A DNA stretch of 18,570 nucleotides, taken from Leptolinea sp. (GTDB lineage: Bacteria; Chloroflexota; Anaerolineae; Anaerolineales; Anaerolineaceae). Location of the stretch: positions 1 to 18,570 of the forward strand of contig JALHEL010000012.1 of NCBI GenBank assembly GCA_022837205.1, read 5' to 3'. Each line of letters opens with the position of its first letter. The first letter of the stretch is position 1. Shown in pieces: positions 1-7,522 of the stretch. A program made the translations under genes and the position numbers. The notes under the pieces were generated by a model, which worked only from the letters and a program-made list of their open reading frames with translations, searched no databases and was not told the DNA's origin.

Positions 1-1535
1 TGTAAAATAGCGATTACATTTGCCCGGTTCGGTAAGGATTTTTGCCCCTGTTCCCAAAGCATCTCAAAATGAGTCTGGAATTCCCGCAGGAGCATAATCT
101 GATTGGAATAGATCATTATCGGTTCCGGACCGTTCCAATAATTGATTGCAAGGTGGTGATTCTGCTTCAGCTGCCAACAATTGTTGCGATGAAGTTGATT
201 CAGATCATCAACGATCACCAGATTGAAATTTGGCACATTTTTGAGATATTCGATATATCCGTTGAGAATTGCTATACAACCTTCCGTATCGAGATCGATA
301 TAACCGCGTTCCATAAAATAAAGGCCGGCCATACGGCAGGAACCTTTCGAGACGATATCATGGAGACGGGACATCGACAAGATTTCTCGAAACGGGACGT
401 CTGCAGCTAACACATTATCCATTCCCTTTTTAAAGCGGGCAAATTCCGCGCTCCGCCAAGAGAATTCATCCTGATGATGTCCGCGCGTTTTCAGGAACCG
501 GTCATAAGCTTTTACCGGCATATACATGGGATTGATGCTGTCCTTGACCACGTCAAGCGGTCCGGGAGAACAAAACTCGGTAAAAAGAATTTCCAGAATA
601 TTGCGAGAAAAGTTATCGTCATAAAGTTTGAGCAGCGGCTGCCCGTAATGCCATGCCATTTCAAAGTTTCGTCCCATATCGGTGATAAATTGCGAATTTC
701 GGACGGGAACGGCAACCGGCGGTGCTGTGCTGCCGTTTGTTTCGGTAATTAACAGAACATACCGATCGGGGATCAAGAGAGTCATTTGATTGATCACGGT
801 TTGCGTTACCGCAAAGATAACGGATAAACGGATATGTCCCGAAACCAGCGCACTGATATAGGTATTCAAAATTTGGGACATTGCTTGAGTATCTCCGGAT
901 ACACAAACGATCATACGGACATGCAAATCATTTTTTTCGATTTGTTTTAATAATGTGTTTGAAATATCTTGATCGGTGATCGTACCGATCCGATCATTGG
1001 AAATAAATATATCGATGACGGATTTTTGAGGAAGATTTTGAAGAATTTGAAAAAGTTCCGATACGATCGACAGACCGCCGATTTGAACTTCATCCATTGT
1101 TGAAATGCTTCGATTTTTTTCTCGGGGAGCGAAATGTCCGATATCGACCGGTTTGGCGAGGCCAAAATTTTTCCGGAGAATCTCACCATCCGACGCTAAC
1201 CACAAAATAAGATTTTGTTTGAATTGACCGGTTGCGGAAACATCGGTGAGCAATCCCGCCGAATGAAATTGATCCGTAAGCCATTGGATATCCCGCAACT
1301 GATCGCAGCGTTTAATGATGAAATCGGCTATTGCATTCATCTGCGCACTTGCCGCAAACAAGCGTCTCTCTCCCGAAAGGTATCTGCTGATAAGGGAGGG
1401 ATCCAAATCCAGCGCTTTTGCAAGCGCCAGATTTGAAATCTCCAAAAATTCAAGCACTGATTTTAGATTTTCGTTTGGTTTTACGGACTCTTTATTTCTT
1501 TTCACGTATTCTTTAAATCCCTTTATCGGTGCCAT
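1..1535 (-). CDS. HTH (XRE-like) regulatory protein, 3' end beyond the window
   Basis: The minus strand stays open from an ATG at 1535-1533 to the left edge with no stop, giving 511 complete codons. An AAGGTGAG ribosome-binding site lies at 1554-1547, 11 nt before the ATG. Residues about 25-60 form a helix-turn-helix of the XRE type, with ALAKALDLDPSLISRYL at 37-53 as the recognition part. The remaining 450 residues are soluble, with no membrane segment, and I do not recognise them as a named domain. This architecture (short N-terminal HTH, long unknown C-terminal sensor-like part) suggests a transcription regulator; the ligand is unknown. It lies 97 bp downstream of the SLH-like gene on the same strand, so it may be partly co-transcribed. 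The reading frame is clear from its full openness and codon use; the function beyond DNA binding is inference. Confidence 0.8.
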   Translation of the reverse strand, partial: MAPIKGFKEYVKRNKESVKPNENLKSVLEFLEISNLALAKALDLDPSLISRYLSGERRLFAASAQMNAIADFIIKRCDQLRDIQWLTDQFHSAGLLTDVSATGQFKQNLILWLASDGEILRKNFGLAKPVDIGHFAPREKNRSISTMDEVQIGGLSIVSELFQILQNLPQKSVIDIFISNDRIGTITDQDISNTLLKQIEKNDLHVRMIVCVSGDTQAMSQILNTYISALVSGHIRLSVIFAVTQTVINQMTLLIPDRYVLLITETNGSTAPPVAVPVRNSQFITDMGRNFEMAWHYGQPLLKLYDDNFSRNILEILFTEFCSPGPLDVVKDSINPMYMPVKAYDRFLKTRGHHQDEFSWRSAEFARFKKGMDNVLAADVPFREILSMSRLHDIVSKGSCRMAGLYFMERGYIDLDTEGCIAILNGYIEYLKNVPNFNLVIVDDLNQLHRNNCWQLKQNHHLAINYWNGPEPIMIYSNQIMLLREFQTHFEMLWEQGQKSLPNRANVIAIL

Positions 1536-1575
1536 GATTGTTATTTCTCACCTTCAGCTGATCTTTCGATGAAAT

Positions 1576-1596
1576 AACGGAAAAACTTATTCCGTT
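1576..1596 (-). terminator. Weak hairpin between the SLH-like gene and the HTH gene
   Basis: A 7-bp perfect inverted repeat, AACGGAA (1576-1582) and TTCCGTT (1590-1596), with a 7-nt loop lies 37 nt after the SLH-like stop codon. On the minus strand it is followed only by ATTTC, so termination would be weak. The longer T run lies on the plus strand. It could be a leaky terminator that sets the level of the downstream HTH gene. Confidence 0.3.
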
Positions 1597-1632
1597 TTTT
1601 CTCTTGGGAAGACGGTTACTGGTCGAATTTGC

Positions 1633-2907
1633 TTATTCAACTATTTTTTCGCCTAAAAGCGAGCCGTTATTTATGAACGTGCCGCCTTTTGCCGTGGAAA
1701 TATACGTGTTGTTGATAATGATTCCATCTGCACTATTTGTAAACGTTCCGGCTATATCTATTTGGAATCCGTCTACGATGATCAATGCGTTGTTGGTAAA
1801 GGGTCCCTCAATGACTGCTACCATTCCGCCGTGAGTGTTCACTTTTCCGGCTTTCAGATAGACAGAGCCGTTATTTTCGAAAGTGCCGTCGAAGATACGT
1901 AATTGACCTCCGACCGGTCCGCGATCTTCCGTATCTGCGAGAACGGAAGGCTGGAGCACTATTTTTCCGTTATTCGTTACCTTGCCACCCTTTTGTATCG
2001 CCATCACGGAATAGTTTATAAAATTCGGAGAAACGGAATCTGCTCCCGTTACCTCGATTGTTCCGTTGTTGATTAAATTATTTTCGATATAAAAATCATT
2101 TCCCCGGTTTATCGTCACCGTTACACCTTTCGGAATTGTCAATTCGCCGGTGATTATTAATGGGGTGCCGATCGAATCGACGGTAACCGATCGGACATCC
2201 GGATTTAGCAGCACGGACTCTAATGTTTCAAAAGAAGAGACAGAAACGGTTTCCGCGGCGTTTGTATTCGCAGATTCAAGTGCTTTTTGATAATCACTTG
2301 CGGTGAACCGGTTTTCCGAGATTAATTTTTCGGCAAGCGTTTGATTCCCTTTCTTGAGATCCGCTTGCAAAGCAGCCCATGAGACCGCAACAAGGTCTCC
2401 ATAACGGCATTCATCCTCATTGATATCATCGGGCAATAGTCCGACGGCATCGGCAAGATTTTCCGGTGACTTTATAGAAAAATCACCTTCCGAATCGTTA
2501 TATCCCAACGATCGCAGTAGAAACGTAAGAACCATGGGATAATTCGCTTTTTCGGTTCCGAAGGTTGTTTCGGATTCTCCGTTTACCAGACCCTTTTCAT
2601 AGGCATAAGCGATATATTTATCAGCCCACGCCGGGACATCTGAAAAAGGATGCGAGCCTTTGCCGTATATTGCTTCGGCATCTTTTCCGGTCGATCGTAT
2701 AAGAAAGACCGTGGCTTGGACGCGATCCAATTCCTCATCAAATGAAAATGACAGTTCCGGGTCATCTTTCATTAGACCGAGCTGCTTCAATGCTTCAGCT
2801 TGACTCTCCGCATCCGAAGGGGATCCGGCTAATGCCGGGACCTTTATGCCCAGACATAATATAAATATGAAGATAATAATGAGCGACTTTGCAGTTCTTT
2901 TTTCCAT
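1633..2907 (-). CDS. Secreted protein with SLH-like domain and beta-repeat C-terminus
   Basis: The 424-residue product starts with a signal peptide: basic MEKRTAK, a hydrophobic run at 8-20, and likely cleavage after VPALA at 27. Residues about 30-190 look like S-layer-homology units, with FSDVPAWADKYIAYAYEKGLV and the later LLRSLGY region typical of SLH cores, although the family's TRAE motif is not obvious. Residues about 255-424 contain repeated NNG/NN turns (NNLINNGTI, VTNNGKI, FENNGSV, FTNNALI, FINNGSL), as in beta-helix or beta-solenoid surface proteins. There is no C-terminal sorting signal or extra membrane segment, so attachment, if any, would be through the SLH-like part. An AGAGGT site 7-8 nt before the ATG supports the start. 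It lies downstream of the kinase gene on the same strand but probably has its own promoter. A role at the cell surface is inference from architecture. Confidence 0.8.
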   Translation of the reverse strand: MEKRTAKSLIIIFIFILCLGIKVPALAGSPSDAESQAEALKQLGLMKDDPELSFSFDEELDRVQATVFLIRSTGKDAEAIYGKGSHPFSDVPAWADKYIAYAYEKGLVNGESETTFGTEKANYPMVLTFLLRSLGYNDSEGDFSIKSPENLADAVGLLPDDINEDECRYGDLVAVSWAALQADLKKGNQTLAEKLISENRFTASDYQKALESANTNAAETVSVSSFETLESVLLNPDVRSVTVDSIGTPLIITGELTIPKGVTVTINRGNDFYIENNLINNGTIEVTGADSVSPNFINYSVMAIQKGGKVTNNGKIVLQPSVLADTEDRGPVGGQLRIFDGTFENNGSVYLKAGKVNTHGGMVAVIEGPFTNNALIIVDGFQIDIAGTFTNSADGIIINNTYISTAKGGTFINNGSLLGEKIVE

Positions 2908-2934
2908 TTTTCAGACCTCTTTGTTCGGTAAAAT

Positions 2935-2953
2935 TGACATATTGTCATTGACA
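2935..2953 (-). promoter_or_regulatory. Alternating TGACA/TGTCA motifs upstream of the SLH-like gene
   Basis: Three 5-bp motifs in alternating orientation lie 28-46 bp before the SLH-like start codon: TGACA at 2935-2939, TGTCA at 2943-2947 and TGACA at 2949-2953. They sit where a promoter or operator is expected. The core is shared with the larger half-sites before the sugar importer at 5912-5956, though the spacing differs. The motif is short and could be chance. Confidence 0.3.
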
Positions 2954-2985
2954 GTTTCAGTCTAACAAAGGAGAAAATAAAATTG

Positions 2986-3002
2986 GTGAACAAATTGCTC
3001 AC
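2986..3002 (-). terminator. Possible terminator of the HTH-kinase operon
   Basis: A 17-bp near-palindrome has 8-bp arms around a single central base. On the minus-strand transcript the arms pair GUGAGCAA with UUGUUCAC, including one G-U pair, and are followed by the U-rich CAATTTTATTTTC. It lies 21 nt past the older (pre-duplication) stop codon of the kinase gene at 3024-3026. The tiny central loop means the top of the stem would open. It could equally be an operator for the SLH-like gene, whose start is about 80 bp further on. Confidence 0.4.
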
Positions 3003-3102
3003 TTATTTGGCTTGATTGATCTCTCAGCGATAAACAATTTCGAATTGTGCCGCATTTGCGATCGCTTCCGCGGCTTGACGTAGCTTCTCGCTTAATTTGA
3101 CT

Positions 3103-3268
3103 GTTTTCAACTTTTTCAGGGATAAAAGAGGGGAAAGATCGTCATCGGCAACATCGCTGATCTCTATAAATTCCAGATTCCGAAGGTTTTCAACTTTTTC
3201 AGGGATAAAAGAGGGGAAAGATCGTCATCGGCAACATCGCTGATCTCTATAAATTCCAGATTCCGAAG
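3103..3268. repeat. Exact 83-bp tandem duplication in the 3' end of the kinase gene
   Basis: Positions 3103-3185 and 3186-3268 are identical, base for base, and directly adjacent. The flanking bases differ on both sides (t3102 against g3185, g3186 against c3269), so the unit is exactly 83 bp. Because 83 is not a multiple of three, translation of the kinase from the minus strand leaves its normal frame on entering the second copy and stops at 3164. The perfect identity points to a very recent event, or to an assembly error. Confidence 0.97.
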
Positions 3269-4726
3269 CAATTCGACCCCCGCCAATGTATCCAGCTGTA
3301 ACTTATAAAGATTTAGATGGGTCAGGTTTTTCGCTGGCGCAAAGGCGATTGGGGTCCGAACAAGTGTGTCTCCGGCATCCAGATCTCTCAAGCGAATACA
3401 TTCCGCAAGCGGAGAAAAATCTTTGACAGAGGTATTAAACACGGATAACCTTTCCAAACTATCCAGCCCATTCAATGGAGAGAGATCTTCTATCGGATTG
3501 TTTTTCAGAATAAGAATTTGGAGTTGTTTTAGATTTGCGAGCGGGGTCAAATCTTTAATCCGCTGCATTGAAAGAGCGATTTTTCTTAAGTTGGGCAATT
3601 TATTTAAATCTCTGAGGGACACAATCGAACCGGGCTCCATCCGGCCTTCCTGAAAGAGCAGTTCCGCTGACCGGTTCATTTCATCTTCTGTTTTCGCAAT
3701 TACGCTGTTGCCGAAAATATACAATTCGGTAACAGAAAGCAAGTCATCTTTTGTAATGGGCAGATCATCCGCTCTGTTTATCTGAAGACGAACCGCTTTT
3801 TCTATCAGCGGTTCGTCGAATGTCACTTCAGCAGCCGGAAAGGCAGGAAAATCGGTGAATCGACCCGCAATCAATCCTAAACCGAAAAACAAAACAGAAA
3901 ACAAAGCGATTTTAACAAAACGGGAAAAAGTTTTTTGCCTTCTACCGTCCGAGCGAAGAAGAGCCCGTTTAAGATTAGTCGCCGAGGAGTAACGCCTTTT
4001 GGGTGAAAAATCCGTACATTTTTGATAGATATGCAAAATCCTCTTGTTTGTTAGAGTTTTTGCTACAGCTTCGCGATCCGTTTTTCCGGTTAATAAATAC
4101 CCGATGATGATTCCCAGCGAAAACAAATCGGACCGGCAATCTGTTTGTGAGAAACCGTACTGCTCCGGAGGAGCATAACCCTGTGTTCCGAAAATGATCG
4201 TATCCTTTTTTTCGGATTTGTCATAAGTCCGCGCGATACCAAAGTCGATCAGCTTGACGGAACCGTCTTCGGCAAGAATAATATTTTCAGGCTTTATATC
4301 TCTGTGAATAATCGGGGGACATTGATGATGCAAGTAAGCCAAAATATCGCAGAGCTGTAAAAGAATCGGAATCGCATCCCGTTCCGTGAGCGAACCGTCC
4401 TTCATTCGCTCAGACAGAGAGATCCCTTGTATATATTCGCGGACAACGCATATTGTCTCATCATTTTTATATTCTTCGATGAATCGGGGGAGACCGTTAT
4501 GGTGAAGCAAATTTAATATTTGACCTTCGGTCGGTTCGGATATCAATTCTTTCCCGATATAGCATTTTGCGACGGCGAATTCTCCGGATTGTCTGTTTTT
4601 TACAAAAAAAGTTTCACTTTCCGTTTTTTGTGCGATACATTCCAGTAGCTCATATTGATCAAGAAAATCCTGCGGATATTTTAAATCATCGAATTCGAGG
4701 ATCTGATCAGCGCTCGGTATGTTCAT
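3164..4726 (-). CDS. Membrane Ser/Thr protein kinase with leucine-rich repeats, frame-shifted C-terminus
   Basis: This is a Hanks-type kinase. Counted from the ATG at 4726, residues about 25-258 form the kinase domain: VAK with Lys54, HRDIKPEN with catalytic Asp143, DFG at 161-163, GTQGYAPPE at 180-188 and the SDLFSLG helix near 199. The glycine-rich loop is degenerate (IAQKTESETFFV). One membrane segment lies at about 271-288, then an outer part with LRRs at about 375-514 (SPL-L-L-L pattern). No PASTA domains are present. The ATG at 4726 has AGGTGA 8 nt upstream (4740-4735); a GTG at 4738 is possible but lacks a site. It overlaps the HTH gene by 20 bp, so translation is probably coupled. The last six residues (FGIWNL) come from the 83-bp duplication. 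Without it the frame would run on for 25 residues to a stop at 3024-3026. The kinase domain itself is intact. Confidence 0.9.
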   Translation of the reverse strand: MNIPSADQILEFDDLKYPQDFLDQYELLECIAQKTESETFFVKNRQSGEFAVAKCYIGKELISEPTEGQILNLLHHNGLPRFIEEYKNDETICVVREYIQGISLSERMKDGSLTERDAIPILLQLCDILAYLHHQCPPIIHRDIKPENIILAEDGSVKLIDFGIARTYDKSEKKDTIIFGTQGYAPPEQYGFSQTDCRSDLFSLGIIIGYLLTGKTDREAVAKTLTNKRILHIYQKCTDFSPKRRYSSATNLKRALLRSDGRRQKTFSRFVKIALFSVLFFGLGLIAGRFTDFPAFPAAEVTFDEPLIEKAVRLQINRADDLPITKDDLLSVTELYIFGNSVIAKTEDEMNRSAELLFQEGRMEPGSIVSLRDLNKLPNLRKIALSMQRIKDLTPLANLKQLQILILKNNPIEDLSPLNGLDSLERLSVFNTSVKDFSPLAECIRLRDLDAGDTLVRTPIAFAPAKNLTHLNLYKLQLDTLAGVELLRNLEFIEISDVADDDLSPLLSLKKLKTFGIWNL

Positions 4727-5180
4727 ATTTTTCTTCACCTAACAACGAAAGCTCCAAATCATTCAATACAGACTGTATTTCCATAATTGTCTGTTGGTGA
4801 GAAAGTCCGAAAATAATAGCGGCATCCCGTTTGATTCGAGGATAAAGGGGAGCTTTTTTTGCCGAGCGCAAAAGTTCCTGTGTTTCTTCAACATTCAGCC
4901 CAAAACCAAAGGCTAAACGAAGCACATTATCCCGGGAAGGCTTCCTGGTACCGCGAAAGAGTTGATGCCCGAAACAACGTTCAATTCCGGAACGATTGAT
5001 TACATGCTCTCTGATGACATTTCGTTCCCGGCAAAGTCTGTCGAGATGTTCCATAAATGTCGGGATAACCATCTCTTTTTCGTTTTCTTTGAGGAAATCA
5101 TTTAAATCGGATGACTTAAAAAGTCTGTTTAGTAAAGAACTTGTCGGTATTCCGTTTTCAAACCGGTCTTCTTTTTCCAT
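4707..5180 (-). CDS. Small HTH protein paired with the Ser/Thr kinase
   Basis: The product has about 157 residues. Its central part is an XRE-like helix-turn-helix, with the recognition stretch around REHVINRSGIERCFGHQLF and then KPSRDNVLRLAFGFGL. A conserved-looking tail follows (ETQELLRSA, APLYPRIKRDAAIIFGL). Proteins of this type with a PLYP-R-RDAAI motif are known to me beside Hanks-type kinases in Clostridia and relatives, so this is probably the partner or substrate of the downstream kinase; that role is inference. I place the start at the ATG at 5180, because AGAGGA at 5193-5188 lies 7 nt upstream. A GTG at 5198 and an ATG at 5186 are in frame but poorly spaced. The 3' end overlaps the kinase start by 20 bp, which indicates one transcript. 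Confidence 0.85.
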   Translation of the reverse strand: MEKEDRFENGIPTSSLLNRLFKSSDLNDFLKENEKEMVIPTFMEHLDRLCRERNVIREHVINRSGIERCFGHQLFRGTRKPSRDNVLRLAFGFGLNVEETQELLRSAKKAPLYPRIKRDAAIIFGLSHQQTIMEIQSVLNDLELSLLGEEKYEHTER

Positions 5181-5198
5181 TTTCATTTCCTCTGGCAC

Positions 5199-5911
5199 AT
5201 CTTTTTCGCCGGATCTGTGTCAAGAATGTGATGCATCGCCATAAGAGCAGCGGAACGTCAAAAGCACCATAAAATATAGAAATTAACCATAAACAATGAG
5301 ACATTATTTTGGATCGGGGAAAGGGAAGTCTTTGATGGTAGCATCATTGCCGCGATAATTTGATTGAAAGGCATTCCTTCGGGTCTCATTTCGGTTAAAA
5401 AAGTAAATTCCCGAGCAATTGAATGTTGAATCCGTTTAAAATGATTATTTTTCCGTAAACTGATTTCGAATTGTATCACTATATCGAATTTCATCACCGG
5501 TTTCCCAAATACCGGACTTATTTTGCTTTCCTGTGCCGAATATAGAATTCCTTTCTGAAACCGGCGAACAGTTTCTATTCTAAGGATGAATCTTGTGGTT
5601 GAAAGCATCTGATATTCCCGGCATAATTTGCTCATCACAGGAATCTTTTTCGTTTTTTTCGGATCTCTTGCGGCATTTTCTTCCCGTTTTACGGAAACTC
5701 GGAATTTACGGCTTCGAACAGCAAAGGATTTTCAATATTTTCCTATCCTGTAAGTGGTTCGGAATGCTTCAATTACCGGCGACTACTGCAATAAAAAAAT
5801 ATTCTACCGGCAGGGAGCTTAGGGTCGAAAGAGCAAACAAGCGAAAATACTTTGATAAAAAGAATTTACATAGTTATCGAATTATGATATGATAAAAATC
5901 CTGAGATGAAA
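5199..5911. other. Long stretch with no convincing gene
   Basis: Between the HTH gene and the importer promoter lie about 710 bp without a recognisable product. A 126-codon frame on the minus strand (5258-5638, GTG start) has codon use not unlike its neighbours but no ribosome-binding site and no family resemblance. A 99-codon plus-strand frame (5593-5892) overlaps it. The stretch must contain the promoter of the HTH-kinase operon. It could be a decayed gene, an unrecognised small protein or a plain intergenic region. I see no repeats, tRNA or transposon ends in it. Confidence 0.5.
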
Positions 5912-5956
5912 TGACAAATTTCTTTAAGAACAGATTTGTCAGTACAACTGACAAAT
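5912..5956 (+). promoter_or_regulatory. Operator-like array of three TGACAAAT half-sites before the sugar importer
   Basis: Three copies of one 8-bp half-site occur in alternating orientation: TGACAAAT at 5912-5919, its reverse complement at 5934-5941, and TGACAAAT again at 5949-5956. The last two form a perfect palindrome with 10-bp arms, ATTTGTCAGT (5934-5943) and ACTGACAAAT (5947-5956), around a 3-bp centre. It ends 7 bp before a -10-like TATACT, so it covers the expected -35 region. This is the geometry of a repressor or activator binding site controlling the transporter. No regulator gene of the sugar type (LacI, DeoR, GntR) lies in the window. Confidence 0.7.
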
Positions 5957-5963
5957 TTTAGTT

Positions 5964-5969
5964 TATACT
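5964..5969 (+). promoter_or_regulatory. Probable -10 element of the importer operon
   Basis: TATACT matches the TATAAT consensus at five of six positions. No good -35 lies 16-18 bp upstream, where the palindromic site sits instead. A weak -35 would fit a promoter that depends on an activator or is tightly regulated. A leader of about 45 nt would follow before the ATPase start. Confidence 0.45.
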
Positions 5970-6022
5970 CACAAACTAGTCTTTTGAATATCGACTTCAA
6001 TTCCTGAAAGGGGAAACCGGTT

Positions 6023-7510
6023 ATGGATGATCTCTTAGTTCAGTTAGTGGAAATATCCAAAACATTCCCGGGCGTAAAAGCGCTTGATCATGTCAGTTTG
6101 GATTTAAGACCCGGTGAAGTACATGCACTGATCGGTGAAAACGGTTCCGGCAAATCAACCCTGATGAAGATTCTTTCCGGCGTTTATATTAAAGATGAAG
6201 GAAAGGTGATTGTCAACGGAAAGGAAATGAATTTTCAAAAGCCGCGCGATGCTCAGGATGCCGGAATTGCGATCATCCATCAGGAACTGAATTTATGTCG
6301 TCATCTGACTGTGGCTGAGAATATCTTTTTAGGCAGGGAATTTCAAAACGGGATTTTTCTCGATAAAAAACATCAAATTGAAGAGGCACAAAAGATTTTA
6401 GACCGGTTGGAAGTCAATTTGGATCCGAATTCCCGTGTTTCCGAATTGACTGTCTCCAAGCAACAGATGGTGGAAATCGCCAAAGCTATTTCCGCAAATG
6501 CGAATGTAGTGATCATGGATGAGCCGACTTCCGCTTTGACGATCAAAGAAATCGATGATTTATTCAGTATTATCAAAGTTTTGAGAAAGCAAGGGAAGGG
6601 AATCATCTATATTACCCATCGTTTGGAAGAACTCAATGCGATTACCGATCGCATTACGATCATCCGGGACGGGCAACATATCATTACAACGGATTTCAAG
6701 AATCTTTCCGCCGATGATATTATCCGTTATATGGTCGGCCGGGAATTAAAAGAAAAATTCCCGCGGATTCAAATGCCGGTCGGAAAAACCATTTTTGAAG
6801 TTAAAAATCTCTCTGCGGGGAAAGCTGTCCGAGATGTCAGTTTCACTGTTCGGGAAGGCGAAATTTTGGGGATTGCCGGTTTGATGGGTGCGGGCCGAAC
6901 AGAGACGGTTCGGGCAATTTTCGGTGCAGATAAAAAAGATTCCGGTCAGTTGATTCTAAACGGTCAAGAAATCAGGATCGATAAACCTCAAGAAGCAATC
7001 GAAACGGGAATTTTCTGCGTTCCGGAAGACCGAAAACGGGACGGACTATGCATTTCCATGCCGGTCTATCAAAATGCTACGCTGCCGAATATGGAAAAGG
7101 TTACACATCGCGGCATTGTCAATACAAAAAAAGAAATAATGATTGCTGAAAATATGGTTAAACAATTGACCATTCACACTCCTTCGGTATTTCAGATCGT
7201 TAAGAATCTCAGCGGCGGAAATCAGCAAAAAATAGTGGTCGGAAAATGGCTGGTGAAACCGGCTCATGTGATTTTGTTTGACGAACCGACGCGGGGGATT
7301 GATGTCGGAGCGAAGGTTGATATTTACAACCTTATGAATCAATTGAAAGAGCAAGGAATCGGCGTGGTTTTTGTCTCTTCCGAACTTCCTGAAATTTTGG
7401 GAATGGCTGATCGGATTGTGGTTATGTGTGAAGGCAGGGTTACCGCAGAATTAGACGCTGATGAAGCAAATCAAGAAATTATCATGCAATATGCTACTCA
7501 ATACATGTAG
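6023..7510 (+). CDS. Sugar ABC transporter ATPase, RbsA/MglA type
   Basis: The 495-residue product has the two fused ATPase domains of the ribose/galactose importer ATPases, close to the usual 490-510 residues. It energises uptake at the inner face of the membrane. The first domain has Walker A GENGSGKST at 38-46 and Walker B with MDEPTSAL at 165-172. Its signature LTVSKQQ is the usual divergent form. The second domain has a degenerate Walker A (GLMGAGRTE), signature LSGGNQQ at 396-402 and DEPTRGID at 420-427, as is normal for this family. The start is supported by AAAGGGGA ending 9 nt before the ATG. The permease gene begins 12 nt after the stop. Family members carry ribose, galactose, xylose, autoinducer-2 and other sugars, so the substrate cannot be named from sequence. 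The neighbouring heptose-like enzymes make an uncommon sugar plausible. Confidence 0.95.
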   Translation: MDDLLVQLVEISKTFPGVKALDHVSLDLRPGEVHALIGENGSGKSTLMKILSGVYIKDEGKVIVNGKEMNFQKPRDAQDAGIAIIHQELNLCRHLTVAENIFLGREFQNGIFLDKKHQIEEAQKILDRLEVNLDPNSRVSELTVSKQQMVEIAKAISANANVVIMDEPTSALTIKEIDDLFSIIKVLRKQGKGIIYITHRLEELNAITDRITIIRDGQHIITTDFKNLSADDIIRYMVGRELKEKFPRIQMPVGKTIFEVKNLSAGKAVRDVSFTVREGEILGIAGLMGAGRTETVRAIFGADKKDSGQLILNGQEIRIDKPQEAIETGIFCVPEDRKRDGLCISMPVYQNATLPNMEKVTHRGIVNTKKEIMIAENMVKQLTIHTPSVFQIVKNLSGGNQQKIVVGKWLVKPAHVILFDEPTRGIDVGAKVDIYNLMNQLKEQGIGVVFVSSELPEILGMADRIVVMCEGRVTAELDADEANQEIIMQYATQYM

Positions 7511-7522
7511 ATGAGGTAAATT

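Noticed and set aside
42..410. Plus-strand frame of 122 codons near the left edge
   Set aside because: It is antisense to the open HTH gene that covers 1-1535 on the minus strand.
3164..4726. Kinase gene as a pseudogene
   Set aside because: The duplication changes only the last residues; the kinase domain, membrane segment and nearly all leucine-rich repeats are intact.
5258..5638. Possible 126-residue protein on the minus strand upstream of the HTH gene
   Set aside because: The GTG start has no ribosome-binding site and the product has no recognisable domain, so I describe the stretch only as an unexplained gap.
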